A stretch of 8,265 nt of DNA from an uncultured Mycoplasmatota bacterium (GTDB lineage Bacteria > Bacillota_I > Bacilli_A > RF39 > UBA660): NCBI GenBank assembly GCA_900544605.1, contig UQVP01000034.1, positions 1-8,265 on the forward strand, read 5' to 3'. Below are positions 1-5,577 of this stretch, one piece after another (the first letter of the stretch is position 1; the number at the start of each line of letters is the position of its first letter). The position numbers were made by a program, and so were the translations under genes. The notes beneath the pieces were generated by a model. The model had not been told where the DNA came from. It worked only from the letters and a program-made list of their open reading frames with translations, and made no database searches.

Positions 1-201
1 GGATTATCAACATGGTTATATGGAAATTTACATGTTAATAATAGTGCACCACACGGTTATTGGACATCAACCCCTCGTGCGTCTTACTCTAACTACGCTT
101 GGTATGTTTACTACGGCGGCTCCTTGAACTTCCGCAGCGTCGACTACGACGACTATGGCGTTCGCCCAGTTATAACTGTCTCAAAATCACAAATGAAATA
201 A
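1..201 (+). CDS. C-terminal end of a C-type-lectin/FGE-like surface protein, partial
   Basis: This is the last 66 codons of a gene that starts before the window; the frame runs open from base 1 to TAA at 199-201. The peptide has a YWTSTP motif (residues 20-25), an AWYV block (33-36) and ends in GVRPVITVSK. This Tyr-Trp-x-Ser ... Gly-Val-Arg-Pro arrangement is what I know from the C-terminal domain of formylglycine-generating-enzyme-like / C-type-lectin-fold proteins, often on the surface of gut bacteria, where it binds ligands. Function beyond binding cannot be inferred, because the N-terminal part, including any signal peptide or pilin-like leader, is missing. The 3' third of the fragment has base composition and codon use unlike the rest of the window (see the separate variable-region entry). 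There is no terminator between this stop and the next promoter, which begins 5 nt later. Confidence 0.75.
   Translation, partial: GLSTWLYGNLHVNNSAPHGYWTSTPRASYSNYAWYVYYGGSLNFRSVDYDDYGVRPVITVSKSQMK
85..165 (+). other. Candidate DGR variable region (runs of NNC codons)
   Basis: Of the 27 codons here, 19 end in C (tac, aac, ggc, tcc, ttc, cgc, agc, gtc, gac), against 2 of the 28 codons before it. By my count the segment is about 53% GC, against 39% in the preceding 84 bases and a clearly lower level in the rest of the window. First and second positions of these codons vary over all four bases while the third stays C. That is the footprint expected when AAC codons in a template repeat are mutated at adenines and copied into a target gene by a diversity-generating retroelement. 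The place also fits: the extreme 3' end of a C-type-lectin/FGE-like gene, ending in an invariant-looking GVRP block. I found no template repeat or reverse transcriptase in this window, so this is an inference. A domain that merely has unusual codon use is the alternative. Confidence 0.6.
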
Positions 202-206
202 AAAGA

Positions 207-236
207 TTGACATGATAAATTAAAATGATATATAAT
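207..236 (+). promoter_or_regulatory. Sigma-A-type promoter of the T-box/valS unit
   Basis: A perfect TTGACA (207-212) and a perfect TATAAT (231-236) are separated by 18 bp. Transcription would start near 243, just ahead of Stem I of the T-box leader. The -35 box lies only 5 nt after the stop codon of the upstream gene. Confidence 0.85.
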
Positions 237-243
237 AGTCACA

Positions 244-461
244 TAAAAACTTTGAACTTGAGGAGTAAACTAAAGCGTTTTAAAGAGAGTCTATGGTTGG
301 TGGAAATAGATAAACTAATTAGTTGAAGGTAGCAAGCTAGTTGAATATCTAAGTAAATAGGATATTACGTATATTATGCGTTAAATAATTAAGGTGTAGA
401 AATACATAAATTAAGGTGGTACCACGTAAACTCACGTCCTTATCTAGGATGTGAGTTTTTT
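244..461 (+). promoter_or_regulatory. T-box leader sensing uncharged tRNA-Val, upstream of valS
   Basis: The leader lets uncharged tRNA-Val switch on valS transcription. Stem I can be drawn directly: CTTG (257-260) pairs with CAAG (333-336), and AACTAA (268-273) pairs with TTAGTT (319-324). The specifier-loop AGTA (264-267) lies opposite GAA (325-327), and the codon GTA (329-331, valine) follows. The distal arm has TCTAT (290-294) pairing with ATAGA (306-310) around a GGTTGGTGG-type loop. The T-box motif is at 413-426. Its TGGT bulge (417-420) matches an ACCA tRNA 3' end. The antiterminator forms by AAGG (413-416) with CCTT (438-441) and ACG (424-426) with CGT (435-437), which excludes the terminator at 431-455. 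This accounts for the whole gene-free stretch between the upstream stop and valS. The specifier assignment rests on hand folding and on the downstream gene. Confidence 0.95.
431..461 (+). terminator. Regulated intrinsic terminator of the T-box leader
   Basis: A 10-bp stem (431-440 with 446-455, one G-T pair) closes a TATCT loop and is followed by six T. Its 5' arm shares bases 435-440 with the antiterminator, so the two structures are mutually exclusive, as in other T-box leaders. Confidence 0.92.
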
Positions 462-483
462 ATATTTTAACAGGAGGAATATT

Positions 484-3027
484 ATGTTAGAAAGTAAATA
501 TAATCATTTAAGCGTTGAAGAAGGAAAATATGAAAATTGGAAAGAAAAGGGATATTTTGAATCTGGTGATTTAAGTAAGAAACCATATTGTATTGTTATT
601 CCACCTCCAAATGTAACAGGTAAATTACATTTAGGACATGCTTGGGATACAACCCTTCAAGATATTATTATTCGTTATAAAAGAATGGATGGATATGATG
701 CTCTTTGGGTCCCTGGTATGGATCATGCTGGAATAGCAACGCAAGCTAAAGTTGATAAAAAATTAAAAGAACAAGGTATAAAACCACGTGAAATGAATCG
801 TGAAGAGTGGCTTGATCATGCATGGGCTTGGAAGAGAGAATATGCTGATAATATTCATGCACAATGGGCTAAAATGGGATTAAGTTTAGATTATACCAAA
901 GAAAGATTTACTCTAGATGAAGGACTTAGTAATGCTGTTAAGCATGTCTTTGTAACTTTATATAATGAAGGATTAATATATAGAGGCGAAAGAATTATTA
1001 ACTGGGATCCTGAAGCTATGACAGCACTTTCTAATGAAGAAGTAATATATAAAGATGTAGAAGGTGCATTCTATCACATTAAGTATTTTATAGAAGGAAC
1101 TAATGATTACTTAGAAGTTGCAACAACTCGTCCTGAAACATTATTTGGAGATACTGCTGTTGCCATTAATCCTAGTGATGATCGTTATAAACATTTGATA
1201 GGTAAAAATGTCGTTCTTCCAATTGTTAATAAGTTAATACCTATCGTAGGTGATGAACACGCTGATCCAGAATTTGGAACTGGTGTAGTTAAAATAACTC
1301 CTGCTCATGATCCTAATGACTTTGAAGTAGGAAATAGACATAATCTTGAAAGAGTTATTGTTATGAATCCTAATGGTACAATGAATAAGAATGCTGGTAT
1401 TTATGAAGGAATGGATCGTTTTGCTTGTCGTGAGAAACTTGTAAATGATTTAAAAGCACAAGACTTACTTATATCTATTGAACCAATTGTTCATAGTGTA
1501 GGTCATAGTGAAAGAACAGATGTAATGGTTGAACCTTACTTATCTAAACAATGGTTTGTTAAGATGCGACCACTTGCTGATAGAGTATTAGAAAATCAAA
1601 AAAATAAGGATACAAAAGTTAATTTTGTTCCAGAAAGATTTGAAAAAACTATGAATCACTGGATGGAAATTACTTACGATTGGTGTATTTCTCGTCAACT
1701 TTGGTGGGGACATAGAATTCCTGCTTGGTACAAAGGGGAAGAAGTATATGTTGGTATAAATCCACCTGAAGGTGAAGGTTGGGTACAAGATTCAGATGTA
1801 TTAGATACATGGTTCTCTAGTGCTTTATGGCCATTTTCAACACTTGGTTGGCCAGAAAAAACTGATTTACTAGCACGTTACTATCCTAACAACGTTTTAG
1901 TAACAGGATATGATATAATTCCTTTCTGGGTAAATAGAATGACTTTTCAAGGACTTCACTTTACAGATCAAAGACCATTTAAAGATTGTCTAATACATGG
2001 GCTTATTCGTGATAAACAAGGACGTAAAATGAGTAAATCATTAGGTAATGGTGTAGATCCTATGGATGTTATCGAAAAATATGGATGTGATTCATTGAGA
2101 TTTTTCCTAACAACATCAACTGCTCCAGGTATGGACTTAAGATATGATGAAGAAAAAGTTGCTTCAACTTGGAACTTTATTAATAAACTTTGGAATGCAT
2201 CACGTTTTGTTTTAATGAATATTGAAGATTTAACAAAGGACACTTATACATTAGATAATTTATCAATTAGTGATAAATGGATTTTAACAAAGCTAGAAAA
2301 TTTAATTAAAACAGTTAGAAAACATATGGATAATTATGAATTTAACGTTGTTGGTACAGAACTTTATGGCTTTATATGGAATGATTTCTGCGATTGGTAT
2401 ATAGAACTTGCTAAAGGAAATATGAATAATACAACAAAGAGTGTCCTTCTTACTGTCTTAACAGATATATTAAAGATGTTACACCCATTTATGCCATACG
2501 TAACAGAAGAAATATATTTGATGTTACCACTACATGACGAATCAATTATGATAAGTTCTTATCCAGAATATAATAAAGATTTGGTATTTGAAGACTCTAA
2601 AGAATTAGATAATATTATTGATTTTATTGTTAAAGTAAGAACTGCTAAACTAGAACATAAAATACCAAAAGATTCAAAAGTATATTTTGAAGGTAATTAT
2701 AAAGATTTAGTTTTAAAATCTCTTCGTGTTGCTTCTGAATATTTAATAGATAATAGTGATATGGATGGAGTGGAAGTAATTAGTTCAAATAAAAATTATA
2801 GAATTAAGTATATGTTTGATACTTCTATTGATAAAGAAAAAGAGTTAGAATCACTTCAAAAAGAAAAAGAAAACTTAGAAAATTCTATTGCTAGAAGAAA
2901 GAAACTTTTAAGTAATGAAAATTATGTAAGTAAAGCTCCAGAAAATATTGTCAACAAAGAAAGAGAAGATTTACTAAAAGAAGAAAATGAATTAAAATTA
3001 ATTTTAGAAAAAATGGGCAACTTATAA
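484..3027 (+). CDS. valS: Valine--tRNA ligase (ValRS)
   Basis: A cytosolic class Ia aminoacyl-tRNA synthetase of 847 residues, joining valine to tRNA-Val with ATP. It has the HIGH signature as HLGH at 49-52 within PPPNVTGKLHLGH, and the KMSKS loop exactly at 515-519. The CP1 editing domain, which removes mischarged threonine, carries TTRPET at 214-219. A WCISRQLWWGHRIPAWY block sits at 400-416. The C-terminal 65 residues (from about 783) are a charged heptad-like coiled coil, the usual tRNA-binding arm of bacterial ValRS. Length is within the normal range and no key motif is missing. The ATG at 484 is chosen because AGGAGG (472-477) lies 6 nt upstream. A longer in-frame GTG start at 451 falls inside the T-box terminator and is rejected. 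Expression should rise when tRNA-Val is uncharged. Confidence 0.98.
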   Translation: MLESKYNHLSVEEGKYENWKEKGYFESGDLSKKPYCIVIPPPNVTGKLHLGHAWDTTLQDIIIRYKRMDGYDALWVPGMDHAGIATQAKVDKKLKEQGIKPREMNREEWLDHAWAWKREYADNIHAQWAKMGLSLDYTKERFTLDEGLSNAVKHVFVTLYNEGLIYRGERIINWDPEAMTALSNEEVIYKDVEGAFYHIKYFIEGTNDYLEVATTRPETLFGDTAVAINPSDDRYKHLIGKNVVLPIVNKLIPIVGDEHADPEFGTGVVKITPAHDPNDFEVGNRHNLERVIVMNPNGTMNKNAGIYEGMDRFACREKLVNDLKAQDLLISIEPIVHSVGHSERTDVMVEPYLSKQWFVKMRPLADRVLENQKNKDTKVNFVPERFEKTMNHWMEITYDWCISRQLWWGHRIPAWYKGEEVYVGINPPEGEGWVQDSDVLDTWFSSALWPFSTLGWPEKTDLLARYYPNNVLVTGYDIIPFWVNRMTFQGLHFTDQRPFKDCLIHGLIRDKQGRKMSKSLGNGVDPMDVIEKYGCDSLRFFLTTSTAPGMDLRYDEEKVASTWNFINKLWNASRFVLMNIEDLTKDTYTLDNLSISDKWILTKLENLIKTVRKHMDNYEFNVVGTELYGFIWNDFCDWYIELAKGNMNNTTKSVLLTVLTDILKMLHPFMPYVTEEIYLMLPLHDESIMISSYPEYNKDLVFEDSKELDNIIDFIVKVRTAKLEHKIPKDSKVYFEGNYKDLVLKSLRVASEYLIDNSDMDGVEVISSNKNYRIKYMFDTSIDKEKELESLQKEKENLENSIARRKKLLSNENYVSKAPENIVNKEREDLLKEENELKLILEKMGNL

Positions 3028-3039
3028 GCCTGTTTTTTT
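3008..3039 (+). terminator. Intrinsic terminator overlapping the valS stop
   Basis: The arms 3008-3018 (six A, then TGGGC) and 3028-3038 (GCCTG, then T's) pair, with two G-T wobbles, around a 9-base loop. The TAA stop of valS lies inside that loop. A T-run (3033-3039) ends the structure. Confidence 0.75.
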
Positions 3040-3040
3040 G

Positions 3041-3069
3041 TTAACAAATGCCTAGGTATTTCATATATT
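3041..3069 (+). promoter_or_regulatory. Promoter of the DUF11 gene with a palindromic spacer
   Basis: TTAACA (3041-3046) and TATATT (3064-3069) are separated by exactly 17 bp. Almost all of the spacer belongs to a 16-base near-perfect inverted repeat, 3046-3061, centred on CCTAGG; only one symmetrical pair (G/T) fails. A protein bound there would block RNA polymerase, so it may be an operator. The predicted start, near 3076, leaves a leader of only about 12 nt, just long enough to hold the ribosome binding site. Confidence 0.6.
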
Positions 3070-3087
3070 ACTGTAGGGAGGTGACTT

Positions 3088-3477
3088 ATGAACGAATTAA
3101 ATAATATAGTAACTGCAACTGGACAATATAATAATATTCCAACATCTCTTACTTCTAATACTTCAGTAGTTAATATGATAGAAGGACTTACACTAACTAA
3201 AGAAGCAGATAAACAGAACTGGAGTAGTGGTGATTTAACATATACAATAACGTTAACAAATAACACTGATCAAACATATTCAACTCCAGTTATTAAAGAT
3301 GTAATTAATACAAGTTTAGTAGAATTTGTTAAAGGTAGTGTTGCTATCAATGATACTCCTGCAACTGAATCACAATATTCTTACGACGAAGGAACTAGTA
3401 CATTAACAATCAATTTAAATGATGCAGGACCCTCATCAACAACAACTCTCACGTTTCGAGTTACGAAAAAAAGTTAA
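3088..3477 (+). CDS. DUF11 domain protein, apparently frameshifted at its 3' end
   Basis: A 129-residue product with no signal peptide, anchor or transmembrane segment. Residues 1-30 hold a strand-like motif (TATGQYNN ... SNTSVV). Residues 33-126 look like a DUF11 / conserved-repeat immunoglobulin-like domain: GLTLTKEAD, then YTITLTNNT, a V-x-D-V-I-N-T stretch, GSVAIND, and a final TTTLTFRVTK strand. DUF11 domains are usually found in cell-surface proteins of Bacillota; the function of this one is unknown. A strong ribosome binding site (AGGGAGGTGA, 3075-3084) precedes the ATG. The frame ends just after a run of seven A (3466-3472). Removing one A would continue the protein for 49 more residues to 3622, giving 177 residues. 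Either the gene is decaying, the homopolymer is a sequencing error, or slippage makes both forms. Confidence 0.72.
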   Translation: MNELNNIVTATGQYNNIPTSLTSNTSVVNMIEGLTLTKEADKQNWSSGDLTYTITLTNNTDQTYSTPVIKDVINTSLVEFVKGSVAINDTPATESQYSYDEGTSTLTINLNDAGPSSTTTLTFRVTKKS

Positions 3478-3622
3478 TCGTTATTTCGTTTTAAATAGTA
3501 ATTGTGTACTTTATTATGATGGTACTAGAGAGTTAAAAAGTAACTATGTTTTAGTCATAAGTCCAATAAATAGATACTATAAAGAAAATTATACTTGCTC
3601 AACACCTTATTGGCATAAATAA
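3473..3622 (+). pseudogene. Out-of-frame C-terminal tail of the DUF11 gene
   Basis: This stretch continues the DUF11 protein in the +1 frame. It encodes 49 residues from VNRYF to the TAA at 3620-3622. The segment NSNCVLYYDGTRELKSNYV repeats the pattern of the protein's own N-terminus (a short tyrosine-bearing strand, then S-N-x-V), which is why I read it as a genuine part of the gene and not a chance frame. Two cysteines are present. It has no ribosome binding site or convincing start of its own, and a terminator follows at once. If the seven-A run is really six, the two pieces form one intact 177-residue gene. Confidence 0.6.
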
Positions 3623-3623
3623 G

Positions 3624-3646
3624 AATCACTTAATGTGATTTTTTTT
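3624..3646 (+). terminator. Intrinsic terminator after the DUF11 gene
   Basis: AATCAC (3624-3629) pairs with GTGATT (3635-3640) around a 5-base loop, followed by a T-run to 3646. It lies 1 nt after the stop of the out-of-frame tail, not after the stop at 3477. This supports 3622 as the ancestral gene end. Confidence 0.85.
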
Positions 3647-3693
3647 AATTACTATGAAAAACGTCCATATTTTGACAAAAAACTTAAAAAGTA

Positions 3694-3723
3694 TTGACTA
3701 TTAATTTAATTTTGTGCTATTAT
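3694..3723 (+). promoter_or_regulatory. Promoter of the pilin-like gene (extended -10)
   Basis: TTGACT (3694-3699), an 18-bp spacer and TATTAT (3718-3723), with a TG at 3715-3716 forming an extended -10. With the strong ribosome binding site (AAGGTGGTGAG, 3741-3751) this suggests high expression. A stray TTGACA at 3672-3677 has no matching -10. Confidence 0.75.
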
Positions 3724-3756
3724 AAGAATGTAAATAAAGTAAGGTGGTGAGAATAA

Positions 3757-4116
3757 ATGAAAATGAATAAGAAAGGTTTTACTTTAATTGAATTATTAGC
3801 AGTTATCGTAGTATTAGCTATTATCGCTTTAATCGCTACTCCAATTGTTATGAGTACAATTAATAAAGCTCAAGAAGGTGCAAATAAGAGATCTGTAGAA
3901 GGTTACATGAAAGCTTATGAAGCAGCATACTATGAATATATGCTTGAAAATGGTGGTGCTGAACCAGCAACTAAATTAACTTCAGGTATTGATTATAATG
4001 GTGCTACAGTTAGTTGCGAAACAATTACAGTAACAGCTGATAAAAAATTCAGTGCTACTTGTACAGTAAATGGTAAGACTTACAAATATGAAAATGGAAA
4101 AGCTGATAATAAATAA
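3757..4116 (+). CDS. Type IV pilin-like protein (class III signal, ComGC/pseudopilin type)
   Basis: A 119-residue prepilin. The leader MKMNKKG is followed by FTLIELLAVIVVLAIIALIA. Prepilin peptidase would cut between G7 and F8, leaving a 112-residue mature protein with the conserved Glu at mature position 5 (E12). Residues 8-28 form the membrane helix that packs in the filament core, and the helix continues into a charged region to about 62. The small C-terminal part has two cysteines (C87, C102), a plausible disulfide. It could form a pilus fibre, a competence pseudopilus or a secretion pseudopilus; none of the assembly ATPase, platform protein or prepilin peptidase is in this window. The gene is a single unit with its own promoter and terminator, which suits an abundant structural subunit. 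ATG 3757 is preferred for spacing; ATG 3763 would also keep the leader. Confidence 0.9.
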   Translation: MKMNKKGFTLIELLAVIVVLAIIALIATPIVMSTINKAQEGANKRSVEGYMKAYEAAYYEYMLENGGAEPATKLTSGIDYNGATVSCETITVTADKKFSATCTVNGKTYKYENGKADNK

Positions 4117-4130
4117 TATTATCTAATATT

Positions 4131-4159
4131 AAAAAGATAGTTAATTGCTATCTTTTTTT
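4131..4159 (+). terminator. Intrinsic terminator after the pilin-like gene
   Basis: AAAAAGATAG (4131-4140) pairs with CTATCTTTTT (4148-4157) around a 7-base loop, and the T-run continues to 4159. It lies 14 nt after the pilin stop and separates the pilin from the membrane ligase gene. Confidence 0.9.
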
Positions 4160-4168
4160 GTGCTTTTA

Positions 4169-4177
4169 TGCTATACT
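4169..4177 (+). promoter_or_regulatory. Likely extended -10 promoter of the ligase gene
   Basis: TGCTATACT gives an extended -10 (TG, one base, TATACT at 4172-4177) just after the pilin terminator. No good -35 is found at the right distance, as the region overlaps the terminator T-run. Expression is probably modest. AGGA (4187-4190) lies 7 nt before the ATG. Confidence 0.5.
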
Positions 4178-4197
4178 CTAAAAGGTAGGATGATGGT

Positions 4198-5523
4198 ATG
4201 AGTAAAATAATAAACAAATTAAATTTTGTGTTAATTATCTTCGTGTTGGTATTAAATCCATTATGGTTGTTAATATGTGCCAACCTAAAATCATTTGGTT
4301 TAATAATACCTTTTTATTATTATCAAATATTATATTTTCTAATTCCGGTAGAAGTAATTATTTATGCATATAAAATTATAAAAAAAGAAGTTAAATTTAA
4401 TTATTATGATATGATTGTATTTATATTGTTAATATTACTTGGGATTGTTACTAGTAATTCGATTGATGTATCCACATCAATTTGGGGAGCTTATAAAAGA
4501 AATGAAGGTCTTTTGACGATGATAAGTTATTACTGGTTGTTTTTAAATTGCAGGAGTTTAAATGAGAAACAAATACGTTTTGGTGTAAAATTTCTATTTG
4601 AAGTAGGAATAATACAATTTATTTATTGCTTACTTCAAGTATTTTTTAGATTTCCTGGTTTACCATTATTTTCATTAAATGGTGTTAATTATATGGCAAT
4701 GGGATTTCAAGGCAATCCTAATTTTTTAGGAAGTTATTGTATAATGCTGTTAGGATTAGCACTTATGTTATACCTTGTCAAAGGTGAAAGAAAATATTTT
4801 GTGTTAAGTATTATATTTTTTATCAATTTGATTTTAGCTCAATCTACGGGACCGTTCTTTGCTTTTATAATATTATTTATTTTTATGATTGTTTTTATGA
4901 AAATAAAAGGTATCATTGATTGGAAAAAGGTAGGAGTTGTATGTGCGAGCTTTATATTAACGTTTATTATTGTAAGTAATGGTGTAGAATTATATTGCAA
5001 GAAAGTATTTAATGATAAAATTGTTTCTAGCTATACAATAAAGGGTGACATATTAAACACTTTAAATTTATTTGGAGTATCTAAAGGAAACAACGAAGAA
5101 AATATAACAATTGAAGATTATGGTTCAGGTAGAATTACTATTTGGAAAAATGCCTTAAAAGCTGTTCCTAAGTATTTTTGGTTAGGTTCTGGTATAGATA
5201 CATTTGGGTATGTTTATTCTCAGAATAACAAGGGATTATATTATGATAAAGCCCATAATGAGTATCTTCAAATACTTGTTACTGAAGGTATATTTACTTT
5301 AATTTCTTATCTTAGTTTGTTGCTATTATTATTTATTGATGGTGTAAAAAGTAATAATAAATTAATATGGGTATTAATGATGGCTTTTATAGGCTATGCT
5401 TTACAAGCTTTCTTAAATATTAGTGTTAATACAGTTGCACCAACATTTTATATTATAATGGGAATGATGGCTGGACTTATAAGTAAAGAAAAAGTAAAAG
5501 GAAAACTTAAGAAAGTTGCATAA
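4198..5523 (+). CDS. O-antigen ligase/polymerase family membrane protein (Wzy_C type)
   Basis: A 441-residue polytopic inner-membrane protein with roughly 11-12 hydrophobic segments (about 11-30, 36-57, 70-86, 107-117, 125-150, 175-194, 200-216, 218-236, 245-262, 364-381, 388-404, 411-428). Between residues 263 and 360 is one large extracytoplasmic loop, the family hallmark. Recognisable motifs are RNEG (101-104), GNPNFLGSY (172-180), GSGR (309-312), GSGIDTF (330-336) and AHNEYLQ (352-358), whose His353 matches the conserved loop histidine. Family members move lipid-linked glycans outside the membrane: they polymerise repeat units, ligate them to a lipid or wall acceptor, or, in the PglL/TfpO branch, glycosylate pilins. 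Which of these applies is not decidable here. The preceding pilin and following gtr-type genes are consistent with envelope or protein glycosylation. The stop codon sits at a terminator loop. Confidence 0.88.
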   Translation: MSKIINKLNFVLIIFVLVLNPLWLLICANLKSFGLIIPFYYYQILYFLIPVEVIIYAYKIIKKEVKFNYYDMIVFILLILLGIVTSNSIDVSTSIWGAYKRNEGLLTMISYYWLFLNCRSLNEKQIRFGVKFLFEVGIIQFIYCLLQVFFRFPGLPLFSLNGVNYMAMGFQGNPNFLGSYCIMLLGLALMLYLVKGERKYFVLSIIFFINLILAQSTGPFFAFIILFIFMIVFMKIKGIIDWKKVGVVCASFILTFIIVSNGVELYCKKVFNDKIVSSYTIKGDILNTLNLFGVSKGNNEENITIEDYGSGRITIWKNALKAVPKYFWLGSGIDTFGYVYSQNNKGLYYDKAHNEYLQILVTEGIFTLISYLSLLLLLFIDGVKSNNKLIWVLMMAFIGYALQAFLNISVNTVAPTFYIIMGMMAGLISKEKVKGKLKKVA

Positions 5524-5538
5524 ACTTTCTTTTTTTTT
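5509..5538 (+). terminator. Intrinsic terminator overlapping the ligase stop
   Basis: AAGAAAGTT (5509-5517) pairs with AACTTTCTT (5523-5531) around a 5-base loop and is followed by T's to 5538. The stop codon TAA (5521-5523) spans the loop and the first base of the 3' arm, so the last codons form the stem. Confidence 0.85.
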
Positions 5539-5548
5539 AATCTTGTTA

Positions 5549-5554
5549 TATAAT
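5549..5554 (+). promoter_or_regulatory. Probable -10 box for the gtr pair
   Basis: A perfect TATAAT lies 24 bp before the ATG at 5578, between a terminator and a good ribosome binding site (GGAGG, 5567-5571). The bases at -35 are a T-rich terminator tail with little match to TTGACA, so strength is uncertain. Confidence 0.5.
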
Positions 5555-5577
5555 ATACGTACAGATGGAGGATTTTT

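Noticed and set aside
451..483. An upstream GTG start extending valS by 11 residues
   Set aside because: It lies in the T-box terminator arm, has no ribosome binding site, and the ATG at 484 has AGGAGG at ideal spacing.
1588..1788. Open frame on the minus strand inside valS
   Set aside because: It is antisense to conserved catalytic-domain sequence, has no ribosome binding site and a low-complexity product.
1968..2243. Second minus-strand open frame inside valS
   Set aside because: It overlaps the KMSKS region on the other strand and resembles no family; a by-product of valS codon use.
2922..3266. Minus-strand open frame spanning the valS end and the DUF11 start
   Set aside because: It runs across a terminator, a promoter and two supported genes, with no start signals of its own.
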